Shown: positions 24,367-35,940 of the stretch, in pieces
Layout of the letters: each line of letters begins with the position of its first letter
Position numbering within the stretch: position 1 is the first letter of the stretch
Assembly: GCA_021397835.1 (NCBI GenBank)
Contig: JAJFZO010000356.1
Span: forward strand, 434,001 to 498,000
Source: Moringa oleifera
Lineage: Eukaryota > Streptophyta > Magnoliopsida > Brassicales > Moringaceae
DNA: 64,000 nt
Direction of reading: 5' to 3'
Notes under the pieces: generated by a model
The model's input: only the letters and a program-made list of their open reading frames with translations
Told to the model about the DNA's origin: nothing
Database searches by the model: none
Program-made: the position numbers and the translations under genes

Positions 24367-25082
24367 ATCCCCCACATGAATGTAAATTTCGTAAAATATA
24401 AATGATAAAGGCAAATATTTGAGAGAGTATAGTAAAAAGAAACTGCATCAAGATAGGTAAGTTATGGCTTTGCAGCTCCTATAGTGACATATTATTGGAT
24501 TTACTTGGCTAACCAATGAGCGTGATGTCTTAAACTGTTCAGCCATTATCATAAAACAAAATAATAATACTTACATAGTTTCTTCCTAAGCATAGTTGAT
24601 TCTCATGTTTGTGTTTATTTTGGCCCTGAACAACTTTTGGTTTCATGAGTATTTTAGAGAATTTAGCCTTCTAATTCTCATAGAATGGCTCTTGTTCACA
24701 CTCACATAAGTGATTTCTTATTAAGAATAGTTTGCTATACCCCAGTTAACTTTCCAAGCTATAAAAATCATTAAAAACTTAGCTTATTCTCTTAAATATC
24801 ACATACAATACTATTTCACCATAGAAATGGGTACAAGATATTATTTTCTTAATGTCGCTATTGAGATCTTTGTAACTTAGTTATCCTTTTTGAACCTAGA
24901 TCTTAAGTTCTTTAATCAGCTAGATTATGTTAACATCATGATGACTCTTTTATTGTAAGCTTTAATCCCATTCCCTTAGATGAGCAACTTACTTTATCTT
25001 TAGACAAACATTTAGTAAGTGGGCCCGTAAGGTTGTCCTTTAACCTTATATAAGCAATTGAAATTATTCCACTTGAAAGTAA

Positions 25083-25984
25083 CTACTTCACAGTATCATA
25101 TCTTCGACGAATGTGTTTAGACTTACCATTGTATATGTTACTTTGTGCTCTACAAATTATTGATTGGCTATCACAATGAATACATAAAACAGGCACAGGC
25201 TTTGGCCAATATGGAATATTCTCTAAGAAATTTCGAAGCCATTTTGCTTCTTCTTCAGCTTTGTTTAAAGATATAAATTCTAATTCCATAGTAAATCATG
25301 CTATATAAGTTCGTTTAGAGGATTTTCGTGATATAGCTCTACCTCTAATTGTGGATATATAGCCACTTATGGATTTTAAGTCCTTAGTGTCTGATATCCA
25401 ATTGGCATCACTATACCTTTCAAGCATAGCTGGATATTTTAGTATAATACAGCCCATAGTTCAAGGTATATTTTAGATATCTAAGAACTCTAATTAATGC
25501 ATTCCAATGATCTTTATTTGGATAACTAGTAAATTTACTCAGTTTGTTTACAATATAAGCTATGTCAGGGTGTGTGCAGTTCATTAAATACATTAAACTG
25601 TCAATGATATGAGAATACTCTAATTGAGACATGACTTGACCATTATTTGTTGTCAAATGTAGATTCATATCTACGAGTGTTTTAACTAGACTATCTTCAT
25701 TTTTATTATACTTTTTTTAAGATTTTCATAATATAATGTGATTGAGATAATAATAGTCTATTCGATGTAATAGAAATTTTAATTCTTAATATGACATCCG
25801 CTATACTCATGTCTTGCATATCAAAGTTTTTAGTCAACATTTTCTTTGTAGCTTTAATGATATCATTATTGCTACCCATAATCAACATATCATCCACATA
25901 AAGACAAACTATAACATACCCATGTGGTGTGATTTTAGCATATACACATTTGTCACATTCATTGATTTTAAAATCATTTGACAA
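25083..25984 (-). pseudogene. Copia reverse transcriptase C-terminal part and RNase H, broken
   Basis: The minus strand encodes the reverse transcriptase palm with an intact YVDDML motif (25706-25984), then a connection region with [18 protein letters not shown] (25420-25668), then RNase H with IHCDSQS (25083-25289). The three pieces lie in separate frames or are split by stops, so the polyprotein is not continuous. Further upstream on the minus strand (about 26000-27480) eroded reverse transcriptase and integrase sequence continues. Confidence 0.85.
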
Positions 25985-27502
25985 TATTATTTTATCAAAC
26001 TTTATATGCCATTGTTTTGGTTCCTACTTTAATCTATATAAAGACTTAACAAGCTTACACACCTTAGTTTTTTGTCCTGGTGCAATAAATCCTTTAGGTT
26101 GTTCCATGTAAATTTTTTCTTCCAATTCATCATTCAAGAAGGCTATCTTAACGTCCATTTGATAAATTTTAAGGCTATGCATTGTAGCAATAACAATGAG
26201 CATTATAATGGACGTTATTCATGTAACTGGTGAATATGTATCAAAAAAGTCAAGACCTTCTTTTTGTTTAAAACCTTTAGTTACTAATCTAGCCTTGTAT
26301 TTTTCAATTGATCCATCCGATTTTTCTTTCTTTTTGAAAATCCACTTACATCCCAAAGGCTTTGTCCCTGGAGAAAGATTAACTAATTCTCAAGTGTGAT
26401 TTTGCATGATGGATTCAATTTCTTTATTAACAACCTCTTTCCAAAATGAAACTTCAGGGATTGACATTGCTGCCTTAAATGTTTGAGGCTCGTTTTCTAA
26501 AAAAAAAAAAATAGAAAATTAGTTCCAAATGACTTGAAAATTTTAATCCTCTTACTACGTTTAGGTTCTTCCTGATTATTTTGAAGATTATTATTTATAG
26601 TATTATAGGTTCTTTTCAAAGAAGGCACCTCTTTTACACTTTTACAAGAAAAAATATGTTCAAAAAAGGAGGCATTCCTAGACTCAATAATTGTATTTTC
26701 ATGTATATTTGGAATGTCAAATTTATGCACTAGAAATAGATATGCACTACTGTTATTTGCATATCAAATGAATATATAATTGATGGTTTTTGGTCCTATC
26801 TTTACCTTTTTAAGTTTACGAACAATCACCTTAACTAAGCACACTTACACTTTTAAGTATTTGTAGGAAAGTTTTTGGCCTTTCCATAATTTATAAAGGG
26901 TTGCATTCTTGTTCTTATGAGGTACTTTACTAAGAATGTGAGTTGCAGATAGAATAGCTTTCCCCCACATGTTCTGAGGTAATTACCCAGAACTTATCAA
27001 CATATCATTCACCATTTCTTTTAATGTACAGTTCTTATGTTCTACAACCCTATTAAATTGAGGTTAATAAGGAGCCATAGTTTGATGAATAATCCCATAT
27101 TTTGAACAAAACTCACCTAAATGGTGTTTCATATTCACCAATTTTATTGCTCGTTATAACTTTTATTTTTCTACCAAGTTAATTTTTAACCTCATTCTTA
27201 TAGTGTTTAAATACTTCTAAGGCTTCATCCTTATTTTTCAGTAAATACACATAACAGTAACATGTATAATCATCAATAAAAGTAATAACATATTTTTTAC
27301 CACCTCTAGTTTGTATAAGCTTTAAGTCACAAATATCAATGTGTATTAATTCTAGAGGTTCAGTGTATCTATAAATTACTTAGAAAGATGTCTTAGCCAA
27401 CTTAGCTTCCACACATGTTTCACATTTATTGTTAGCATTGATAAGGAATATAAGTAATAACTGTAAGTTTACTAACTGTAGTAAAGAACTATAATTTACA
27501 TG

Positions 27503-28819
27503 TCATAATCTATGATACCATAAATTAAAAGACTTAACCAAGTAAGAGAAACTTGTGATACTTTTATTAAAATCATGAAGTGTAGTTATTATATTCATTT
27601 TGAATAATCCATCAGTCAAATACTTTTTACCCATAAACATTTCATGTTTCATCAATACAAATTTTTCAGATTCGAACACTAACTTAAATCCATTCTTACG
27701 TGGTAGTGATCCAGAAACCAAATTTTTGTGAACGTCTAGTACATGAAGTACATTGTTTAGAATGAGTTCCTTCCTCAAGGTTATCTTAAGCATAATTTTG
27801 CTGATACCTTCTACTTTAGAGATTACAGAATTACCCATAAAAGCTATCTCCCACCATTAATTGCCACATAGGGAGAGAACATCTTCTTATCGAAACAAAT
27901 GTGATGAGTAATTATCGTGTCTACCCACCATTCTTTCGCGTTATCCATTAAGTTAGCTTCAAACACTACAACAGCCAGCATTATATTAGCAACATTACAT
28001 GCTAACTTGTCTTCCTTAGATATATACACTTGGCTTGATTTTTTATGACAATCTTTGGCACGGTGGCCTTGCTTATGACATACAGAGCACTTGCCGTTTG
28101 AATTTCTTGGACTTGCCTTAGATTGGACCTTGACTAAATTGTTTTCTTTTTTTTTCGTAGTCTTCTGTTCTACCAAATTTGCTTTGGATTCCATGGCTTG
28201 TCTTCCAACCTTCTTTTCAGACATACGATTATCTTTCTCAATCCTCAAACGTACAATTAACTCCTTAAGTCTCATCTCTTTATGCTTGTGCTTTAAATAA
28301 TTCTTAAAATCTTTCCAACATGGTAGTAACTTTTTAATGATACAACCCACTTAGAACGTCTCACTTAGCATCACATTTTCTGCATATAGCTCATGCAGAA
28401 TCAATTATAATTCTTGGACCTAACTGATAATAGTTTTTGAATCTATCATTTTGTATTCTAAAAATCTGTCAATAACGAATTTCTTCATGCTGGTATCTTC
28501 TGCCTTGTATTTCTTCTCCAAAGATTCTTGGAGTTCTTTGAGAGTTTTGATTAGGTTATAAACATTGTACAATACATTGTCCAACCCATTGAGGATATAG
28601 TTCTTACATAGAAAGTTGAAATGCTTCCAAGCTTCTATAACAACCACCGTAAGTCTATCATTTCCATCTCTTATCAATATAGGAGCATCTCCTTGTAAGC
28701 TTTTAGCAAGATTCAGTGTAGTGAGGTAAAACAATATTTTCTATTGCCACCGCTTGAAGTCCATTTTATTAAATTTTTTCAGCTTCTTCCCATGACAAAC
28801 ATGAGTAAGAACATTCATG
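27503..28819 (-). pseudogene. Copia gag, zinc knuckle and protease region, broken
   Basis: From about 28819 the minus strand reads a copia gag start (MNVLTHVCHGKKLKKF, then DFKRWQ and a stop). FYLTTLNLAKSL and the UBN2-like gag body follow (28420-28734). 27844-28350 holds a good zinc knuckle, CSVCHKQGHRAKDC, and the protease site WWVDTIITHHIC. The catalytic Asp is kept, but the Gly of the usual Asp-Thr-Gly is Ile. 27503-27838 is the pre-integrase stretch. Several stops separate the pieces. Confidence 0.85.
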
Positions 28820-28960
28820 GTTGGGTTTCAATTATTTGCAACATGTATAATATTATTAGATGACGTTTCCATTAACAGAAATCGAATTCGTTATAATAAT
28901 CACGATTCATAAAACTAATAAATAAAGTAAATCAACTATGAACTTTTGTCTTAAGATTAT

Positions 28961-29489
28961 TGTATAATGTATTCGATAATACACAAACTGATAATTTACT
29001 TCAATCAAGTAATCATATAAATAACAAATTAAACTAGACTTACAGTAACTTGTAGCACATAGTACTGTACTTATGTTAGATCGATGTTAGAGTTTGACTC
29101 TATATCCTTAAGACAAAATCACCCTACAATTGGTATTATTAGGTTGATAGTAAATGTTACCCAAGATACAACGATCTTTTTTTTATGAAAGTAACACTTC
29201 AATTCACAAGAACAATGAATCAACTTATAATTGTTGTCTCTCAAATTCAAAGAAGGAGAAAGAAAAAATGAGTTGGTTGTTTTTGTTTTTGAATAACGAA
29301 AATGGATATGAGGGGGAGCTTTTTATAGGTGTCCAAAAGTGGCATTTGAAGGAGTGTATCTTTTTAAAGAGATGCATCATAAGAGAAAGGATGCATTTTT
29401 AATGAAAAGATACATTTCTTTTCAAAATGAACCAATACAACTTTCCATTTAAACCTTTTTTGTTTTGTTTTAATTTCTCTTTTCTAACA
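28961..29489 (-). repeat. 5' LTR of the minus-strand copia
   Basis: Partner of 23833-24366. On the minus strand it starts TGTTAGAAAAG. No clear tRNA-Met primer site follows it, so it may use another tRNA or the site has decayed. Confidence 0.85.
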
Positions 29490-29835
29490 CTAACATTAAT
29501 TTGCTTAAAACTTAGGTTGTCGATTGGTTTTTACTTAAGATAAAATGGGCTTCATAGATGAAAATCAAACATTTGTCTTTGTCTTGAAGCCTGCACACTA
29601 TGCTATTGTTAATTACCAACTTTAGGGATGCAAAACCTAGTGAAGCAACAAAACTTAATGGACATAAGTTTTCCAAGAAAAGTCATGATGAGTTACTTCA
29701 TACGTAACAAAGCTTCAAGAACAACAATTAATGAATGCTTAATTAATATGATAAACTTATATTTGAACTACTATCTGATGGGATATGTCATATTATTGGT
29801 TCCTAAGCTTTTGATACGTACTGCTATAAACATTT
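29490..29835 (+). pseudogene. Eroded RLK 5' UTR, first exon and intron 1 end (fourth RLK copy)
   Basis: Right after the copia LTR the sequence aligns with the RLK 5' UTR ('cattaatttgcttaaaactta' against 'cattattcagctcaaaacttg' at 34427). Then comes a decayed exon 1: ATGGGCTTCATAGATGAA near 29545, 'gtcttgaagcctgcacac', and 'gaagcaacaaaacttaatgg' matching the tail of exon 1 at 14577-14604. A stop falls in the signal-peptide region. Most of intron 1 is deleted, but its end ('atgcttaattaat', 'atattattggt', 'taagctttt') is recognisable to about 29820. Exon 2 is absent. It resembles 14482-14629 more than the gene at 34472, because it keeps the longer exon-1 tail. Confidence 0.75.
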
Positions 29836-29839
29836 TTGT

Positions 29840-30659
29840 TTTATATATGTTCCTACTAGTTAATTGTCATATTTCAATTAGCTGATATTTATTATATGTT
29901 TAACAGTTATTCTAATATGGAGATATTTTCAATAAGGATAACTCAAATGATAGGTTGTCCAAAAAAAAATTATTTAATTTAAAATTATTATTTAATTTAC
30001 TTTTAATATTTTACTTATAAATCTTTGAAGTAAAAAAATGTCCATCAAGCATTACACTAAGCAGTGGACAACAACTTTAAAATGTTATCTTGATCAAGTT
30101 TTAGTGAAAGATAAAGATGATGATTTTAATATATTGACCTAATGAAAAACATATAAACATAAGAATCATGTGGTTCTACTATGACTACATGATCTACTAA
30201 TTGCATATGTTTCCACCTTAGCATTCGAATTAACTTTTCATGTAAGTGGTCAAGTTTCAAATATAAGAATGAGTTTGACACTTTTTAAATCGAAGCAGTT
30301 ATACGTTTAATGAATTGAGACCTATCAAATAACAAAATACAGAATTAAGAAAGATGACACAACAATTAGCAAATATCAATATAAGTTAAGTTGTATAACA
30401 ATATATTAGTTTCCTTAAAAATTGAAATTTGTATGAAAAATATAACTTTATAAAATCTTTTTAATTTAATGATATACTTATTCAAATAATAAAATTAAGA
30501 AATACATATGATTGATTAGTAAGTATTGACTTAGTAGGAATGTACTCATTTTGTAATAACATAATAATTTTTTAATTATTTTTGATATTTCATTTCAATA
30601 ATTTTCTTAATTTTTTTATTTATATTATTTACTTTACAAAAGATAAATAACATAACTTA

Positions 30660-30699
<40 letters not shown>

Positions 30700-31090
30700 A
30701 GAGCTTATAAAGTTTATTATTTTTAAGATTGACTTGTATATAAGGCCCGTGTTAGACTTATATAAAACCCACATAAAGCTGAAAAAAGTCCACATGTGTT
30801 TTTCTGTTTTTGCCATAAAAAAGAAATATATTAACTTCAAATCATATCGACGTTATAAAAATTATCTACTAAAGCTTCATCTATATCTGTTTTACTTTCA
30901 GCTTAAGAGGCAAATGAGCTAATTTGTGTGCAAACTCGTTAAAAGTTTTAAATGTATGTTGAAAGGAGCAAACAACATAGTGTGATGCACAAGAGTCTAT
31001 ATCCATGTAGATCCCTCCCCATTTATTCAAACCCTTATTTCTTAGCTAGATTTCCTTGATCACAAGAGGCGATCATTCTCAACAGGGAGT
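29840..31090. other. AT-rich intergenic stretch with a CA microsatellite
   Basis: No gene or transposon motif recognised. A pure (AC)n run lies at about 30666-30693. Short ORFs here have no family features. Confidence 0.5.
30666..30693. repeat. (AC)n microsatellite
   Basis: A pure AC dinucleotide run of about 14 units. Confidence 0.95.
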
Positions 31091-31120
31091 CTTTCTGTCC
31101 ATAGCTTATTACTACTTATG

Positions 31121-31274
31121 AGCTATGTTGAATAGCCATTGGTTCACTTTGCAATGAGGAAGAAACCTAAGGTACAATTGATATTGCATATAAAAGCACT
31201 TGAACTTGATCATCTCGGATTACTGCCTCCAGCTTGGCTTGTTTGTTAGCTACAATAAAGGATGCATCGATGTT
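31121..31274 (-). pseudogene. RNase H-like (RVT_3 type) fragment of a retroelement
   Basis: The minus strand reads NIDASFIVANKQAKLEAVIR and later PMAIQHSS, with one in-frame stop. This resembles the RNase H-like domain linked to plant LINE-type reverse transcriptases, where a 'VD.SF...AA.V.RD..G' pattern leads into a 'SSPLQAE..A' stretch. Surrounding minus-strand sequence (to about 31570) may belong to the same relic, but I see no further motif. Confidence 0.45.
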
Positions 31275-31599
31275 TCATTTAACCCTTCCAATAAAAAGAG
31301 GTTACCATTTTGGATATGCAGCCATTAGGGAAGGTTTCGCTTATACAAACTTTATCTCTACGAACAAACTCCTTGCCTCCCTTATCAACACAGATGGTAG
31401 ATAAAAAATATACCCATGAAACACTTTGTTCCTATTCGTTTAAAGACCCCTGCAACAAATAGAAAAGTTTCCAACATGTTCACATTTTGTATATGAGTGA
31501 AAACCATGTTCCATAACTGTCCATCAACTAGTAGTTTTTCAAGAAAGGTCTTTAATCCTTGGTGCAAGCCATCTAAATCCTTTTACTAAAAGTGCAGCG

Positions 31600-32640
31600 A
31601 TAAGAGTAGATGGTGTAGAGAACGAAGGCTCCCCTTGCATATATAACGCTCATTCAAATTGACATCACAAATGCCAGTTTAAAACAATTAATGAGCATTA
31701 TGCACTTGACAAGTTCAAAAATAATATCATAAATTATTACCAACATATCGGTAATTCGAGTTTTCTTCAACCTATTTCTCATTAAAAGATGCTATTATTG
31801 AAAGTTGATCAATCATCCTACACCTTGATCAATACGCTTATTATTATATATGCCAAAATTTACAATAGTGTAAAAATAAACAATATACTACAACATTATA
31901 ATAAGTCATTATAGTTTAGGTAAAGTCACTACCAATATTTGGTGCACCCTAACGATCTCACATTATAGTAAGTCACTGTCATTAACAATTTTGACATATA
32001 TTTGCAAAATTTAAGAGCTACTTTCAACATATAATACAAATCATTTAAACTAAACTTATTCTTGTAAAATCACTATTGTAATCAATAATGTACTATCATT
32101 GAATATTACATCATTATTATACAAAATAATCAAAGCAACATAAATGCAAAATTAAATTGGGCATGTATTTGCATAATGTATTTATAACTGATTCTACATC
32201 ATCAAATTACACTAAAGTCCCAAAAACTATTTGTCTAATGTGGGTTTAATGTGAAATTCAAACATCACACAAGAACACACAAAAAAAAAAAAAAAACAAA
32301 CCAAGAAAAATATTTTTAAAAGTGTACTTTAATTTTTTGTACATTTCAAGGTGGGTTTAGGTCAATAAAACAAACAAGAAAATGTTTTTTTGAAGAGCAT
32401 TCACCCACCTTATTACCAGTAGAAATCGTGGCTTAAAAATTATCTCTTTCAAAGACCAAATACTAGTGTACTAAGGTAACCCTTCAAACTATCATTTTTG
32501 TGCTTTAATTTGCTAAAAGTAAGAAAGATTTATGGATGAAATGGATTTTTAATGTTGCTTTTAGAAAGAGGAAAAAATGAGAAGTGTAATTTTTCTTAAT
32601 TATTTTTTATGTGATTTGTGGATGGAATAAATCTCGATGG
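31600..32640. other. Intergenic stretch, nothing recognised
   Basis: AT-rich, with poly-A and poly-T runs. No protein, RNA or repeat pair could be supported. Confidence 0.45.
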
Positions 32641-33670
32641 TTACTTTTTAAGTTATTTTCAATGAAGACAGTAAAACGAGAAATTGATACTCAATTTAAG
32701 AAGAAAGAGCTCTAATCAAGAAGCAAATTAGCCTCATCAAATCGGTGTGGTACAGTTGTTGCATTATTTACACTTTTTTTTAAAATAATGTGTTATATTA
32801 ATAATTTTTTTTAATTTTTAAACAAAACATATTTTTGATAAATAATTCAATATATATATCATATTATTATGAAAAAATTATATTATTAAAAATATCTCAT
32901 CAAGAATTTTAAAATAAAATTATATGTAATATAAAATATAAAATATTTAAACATTTAATTAAATTAATAAATTACTATTTTAAAAATTACTTAAAATAGT
33001 TTATAATATAAATTAATTAAAATATTAAATTAAATTAATTATTTTGTTATTTTAAATAAATTAATTAACATTATAAATATTATTTATTAGTAGTTATTAT
33101 TTAATATTATTAAAATAATTTTTATAATATTGATTTGATATAAATGGATTGAAAATGTAAAAAATTTAGTATTAATTTTTTTAAATATTAAAATAATATT
33201 AAATTTACTGTGTAAAGTTAAAGATGAACTTAAAGAGAGAGATAATAAAAGTACAAGTGAGTTTCTCCTCGATCTAATGCTTCTCATTTGTGTGAGGATA
33301 AAAAAAAAAAAAACAAATCTTTACGTGAGAAAGGTGTCTTACCTTAACTTTGTATGAGGGTGATAAAAACCAAAAAAAAAAAAAAAAAAGAAGTAAGGAA
33401 GAAAAACTTATTGAATAATAAAGACGGAAAGGGAGAGAGGATTGATAGCACAATACATGTACCTACTGGGCTACCAAAATTGCACAGTATTGCAGGTTAA
33501 AAAAAAAGAGAGAAAAATAATTATTCTCATAAAAATAAAAAAAATATCAGTATAATAAAAAATAAAAATATATAATTTAATAATTTTTTATATATTTTTT
33601 TAAAATTAAAAATTATTTTAAATAATTATCTTTAAAATAAAATCTCAAAATTATAAACACGTCATAATAT
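32640..33670. repeat. Shuffled partial copy of the 5500-6770 block
   Basis: 32650-33130 resembles 6000-6700. 33225-33500 resembles 5590-5800: shared 'gtgagttt', 'gatctaat', 'ttctcatttgtgtga', 'gagaggattg' and the 'acagtattgcaggt' against 'acaatattataggt' end. The two segments are in the opposite order to the left copy. It is much more diverged than the 1-8047 / 46949-55007 pair. No gene is seen. Confidence 0.5.
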
Positions 33671-33717
33671 GAGCATCACACAACTGGCAAAAGATGGCAC
33701 AAAAGACTTGTGTCGAG

Positions 33718-33925
33718 CCGTTGACCTGATGGAGTCATGACGGCAGCGGCTTCTACACGCAAGTAAATATTGCATGTGGATGGATACCCTCGCGGGTCCA
33801 CCCAATGGTACCAGTCGTAAGTCTTGCTATCAAGGCCATAGGCAACTTGCTCTAACAATAAATTTGTCAGGTAAAGACACAAAAGATTTTTATGACTTAA
33901 ATTCATATATATGTTAATATTGCAT
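33718..33925. repeat. RLK-upstream module, type a, in front of the intact RLK
   Basis: Close relative of 6783-6990 and 53702-53910, about 0.65 kb upstream of the ATG at 34472. It starts TTGACCTGATGGAGTCA. The minus strand is open here for about 76 codons with KTYDWYHWV, PSTCNIYLRVEAAAVMTPSG. Most differences from the other copies keep the minus frame open, which is suggestive but not proof of coding. Confidence 0.7.
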
Positions 33926-34274
33926 TTACTTATGATATATAAAATATTTGTAATAAAATATGAAGAAATTTTAAATTTATGTTATATTAGATTAAAAATT
34001 TATTTCACATAATAAACATTTATGTATGGCACAACTATTAAAATATAATTAAAAATTCCTAAATTATTAATTATCAGTTGTTATATTTAATTTAATTAAT
34101 TAATATTTATTTTCAATTGCAAATGAAAAAGTTTGATAAATATTTTACCTATAGTGAAATGGACTAAAAGGCAAATTTGATCCCGCCTCGACCCAGAGCA
34201 TACGGGAGAGTAAACTTGTCTTGACTCTTGTAGATGGACCCACCAAGAGCACATATAATAGCTTTTAGAGTCAA

Positions 34275-34370
34275 GCCTTTGAGCCGGTCGAGTCATTACG
34301 GCAATTTCTTTAACAGGCAAATAAACATTTAACGTAGATGGACCCACCCAATTGTGCGAGTCATAAGTGA
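34275..34370. repeat. RLK-upstream module, type b, in front of the intact RLK
   Basis: A shortened type-b module, about 100-200 bases before the ATG at 34472. It ends 'gagtcataagt' and runs directly into 5'-UTR-like sequence at about 34366. The tail and the TATA-bearing stretch seen at 13990-14360 in the second copy are missing. Confidence 0.6.
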
Positions 34371-34471
34371 ACTTGTAGGAAGCTGGTGAACATTAACATC
34401 CACGGTTATCGTTTCTAGCATTATTCAGCTCAAAACTTGGCAGGGTACTTGGGTGTTTGCTTCAAGAGAGA

Positions 34472-35894
34472 ATGAGCTTCATGGCTCAAAGACCAACTCT
34501 GATTTTGGTTCAGAAGCCTGCATGCCTGCTTCTAATTCTGCTGATCACCATCTTTGTTGGACGTCAGCTTGCTGATGCAAATACGGATGGTCAGTTTCTG
34601 ATTAAATTTCGAGTGCCAGTTTTGAGTTTTTTTTTTTCTCTTCCGTGGAAGTGTGTATAAAACAGTGCTTTTGTTGCTCGGCTTTCTTGAAGCTCTCTTG
34701 TCTTACCAGGAAGACTACGTATATAGATTGAGAAACTTCACTGATGCTTTTACTATTTGATGATGTTGGAAGTTTCCGTGATGCCATTGTCAGTGATTGA
34801 TAGTATTGTCTTTTTAATTTTATAAGACCTGCTGATTGTTTCGGACTCACTTGAGATAGGCCGAATATCCTAATGTATTCACCTAATCTCTTCAGTATGG
34901 AAGAAATTATTAGAGAGAAGGATCCACTTGTGTCAACATTACCATGTACATGAACGATCTTATTTGTTGGATTCAGTGATTATGACAGAAAATGATCCAA
35001 GCCTCTATAACCTCTCTCTCTCTCTCCGCTAAAAAAATTGCAGATATGCATGTGCTGAACAAAGCAGCTATTCCATCTGTATTGTGCCTGTGAAAATTTC
35101 TCTGAGAAGAATCTGCGTAAATAAACCATGAAAGTCATTGCGTAATGATAGCGCAGAGGAGAACTATTGATCTAATGTGGTGTGAGTCCTTTGCAGGTAA
35201 TGAAGCTTTGGGCTGCACACGTATTGAATGCTTACTTAATGGGGTGAATTATGTTTATTCTACCATCTAAGGGTATATGCCATATTATTGGTCAGTAAGC
35301 TTTTAGCTCTTATCTCCCTTTCTTTCTCTTGCAATGGAATTGCAGGTTTCACCAGCATAGACTGTGGAGCAAGTGCAGATTACAAAGATCCACAAACTGG
35401 CATAGATTATGTGTCAGATTCCAATTATATAGATGCTGGAAAAACTCATGATATATCCCCTGACTTCACCACACAGTATTTTCGACAACAGATCAAGAGG
35501 TTGAGGAGTCTCCCTGAGGGCGACAGGAATTGTTACACCCTGAAACCCGAGAGAGGCAGAGATAACAACTATCTAATCCGATCTATATTTTGTTATGGGA
35601 ATTATGATGGCAAAAACAAGACCCCCTCGTTCGACCTCTATCTTGGTGTGAATAAATTCGCTACCATAAATGATTCTTTCTTGTACTATGAGATGATCCA
35701 TGTTCCTTCCAGGGATTACATAGATGTGTGTCTTGTAAACACCGGCAATGGAGTTCCTTATATTTCAGCGTTGGAGCTGAGGCCTTTGGACAACTCTGCT
35801 TATAAAGTTGATGCTAACGCACTATTATCCATCCGGCGTTATGACTATGGGGTCGGGAGTGACGTGAGCATCAGGTATACCCATTACGATCTTA

Positions 35895-35940
<46 letters not shown>

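Larger units (their letters stand above)
23833..29489 (-). mobile_element. Ty1/copia retrotransposon on the minus strand, two LTRs, degenerate
   Basis: LTRs at about 23833-24366 and 28961-29489 share their full length. Read on the minus strand the order is gag, zinc knuckle, protease, integrase, reverse transcriptase, RNase H: the Ty1/copia order. A G-rich polypurine tract (gtgggggat on the minus strand) abuts the 3' LTR at 24367-24375. Frameshifts and stops break every part, so it is not autonomous. I found no matching target duplication: the left flank is RLK 3' flank and the right flank is an RLK 5' UTR relic. An exchange or deletion after insertion is therefore likely. Confidence 0.9.
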
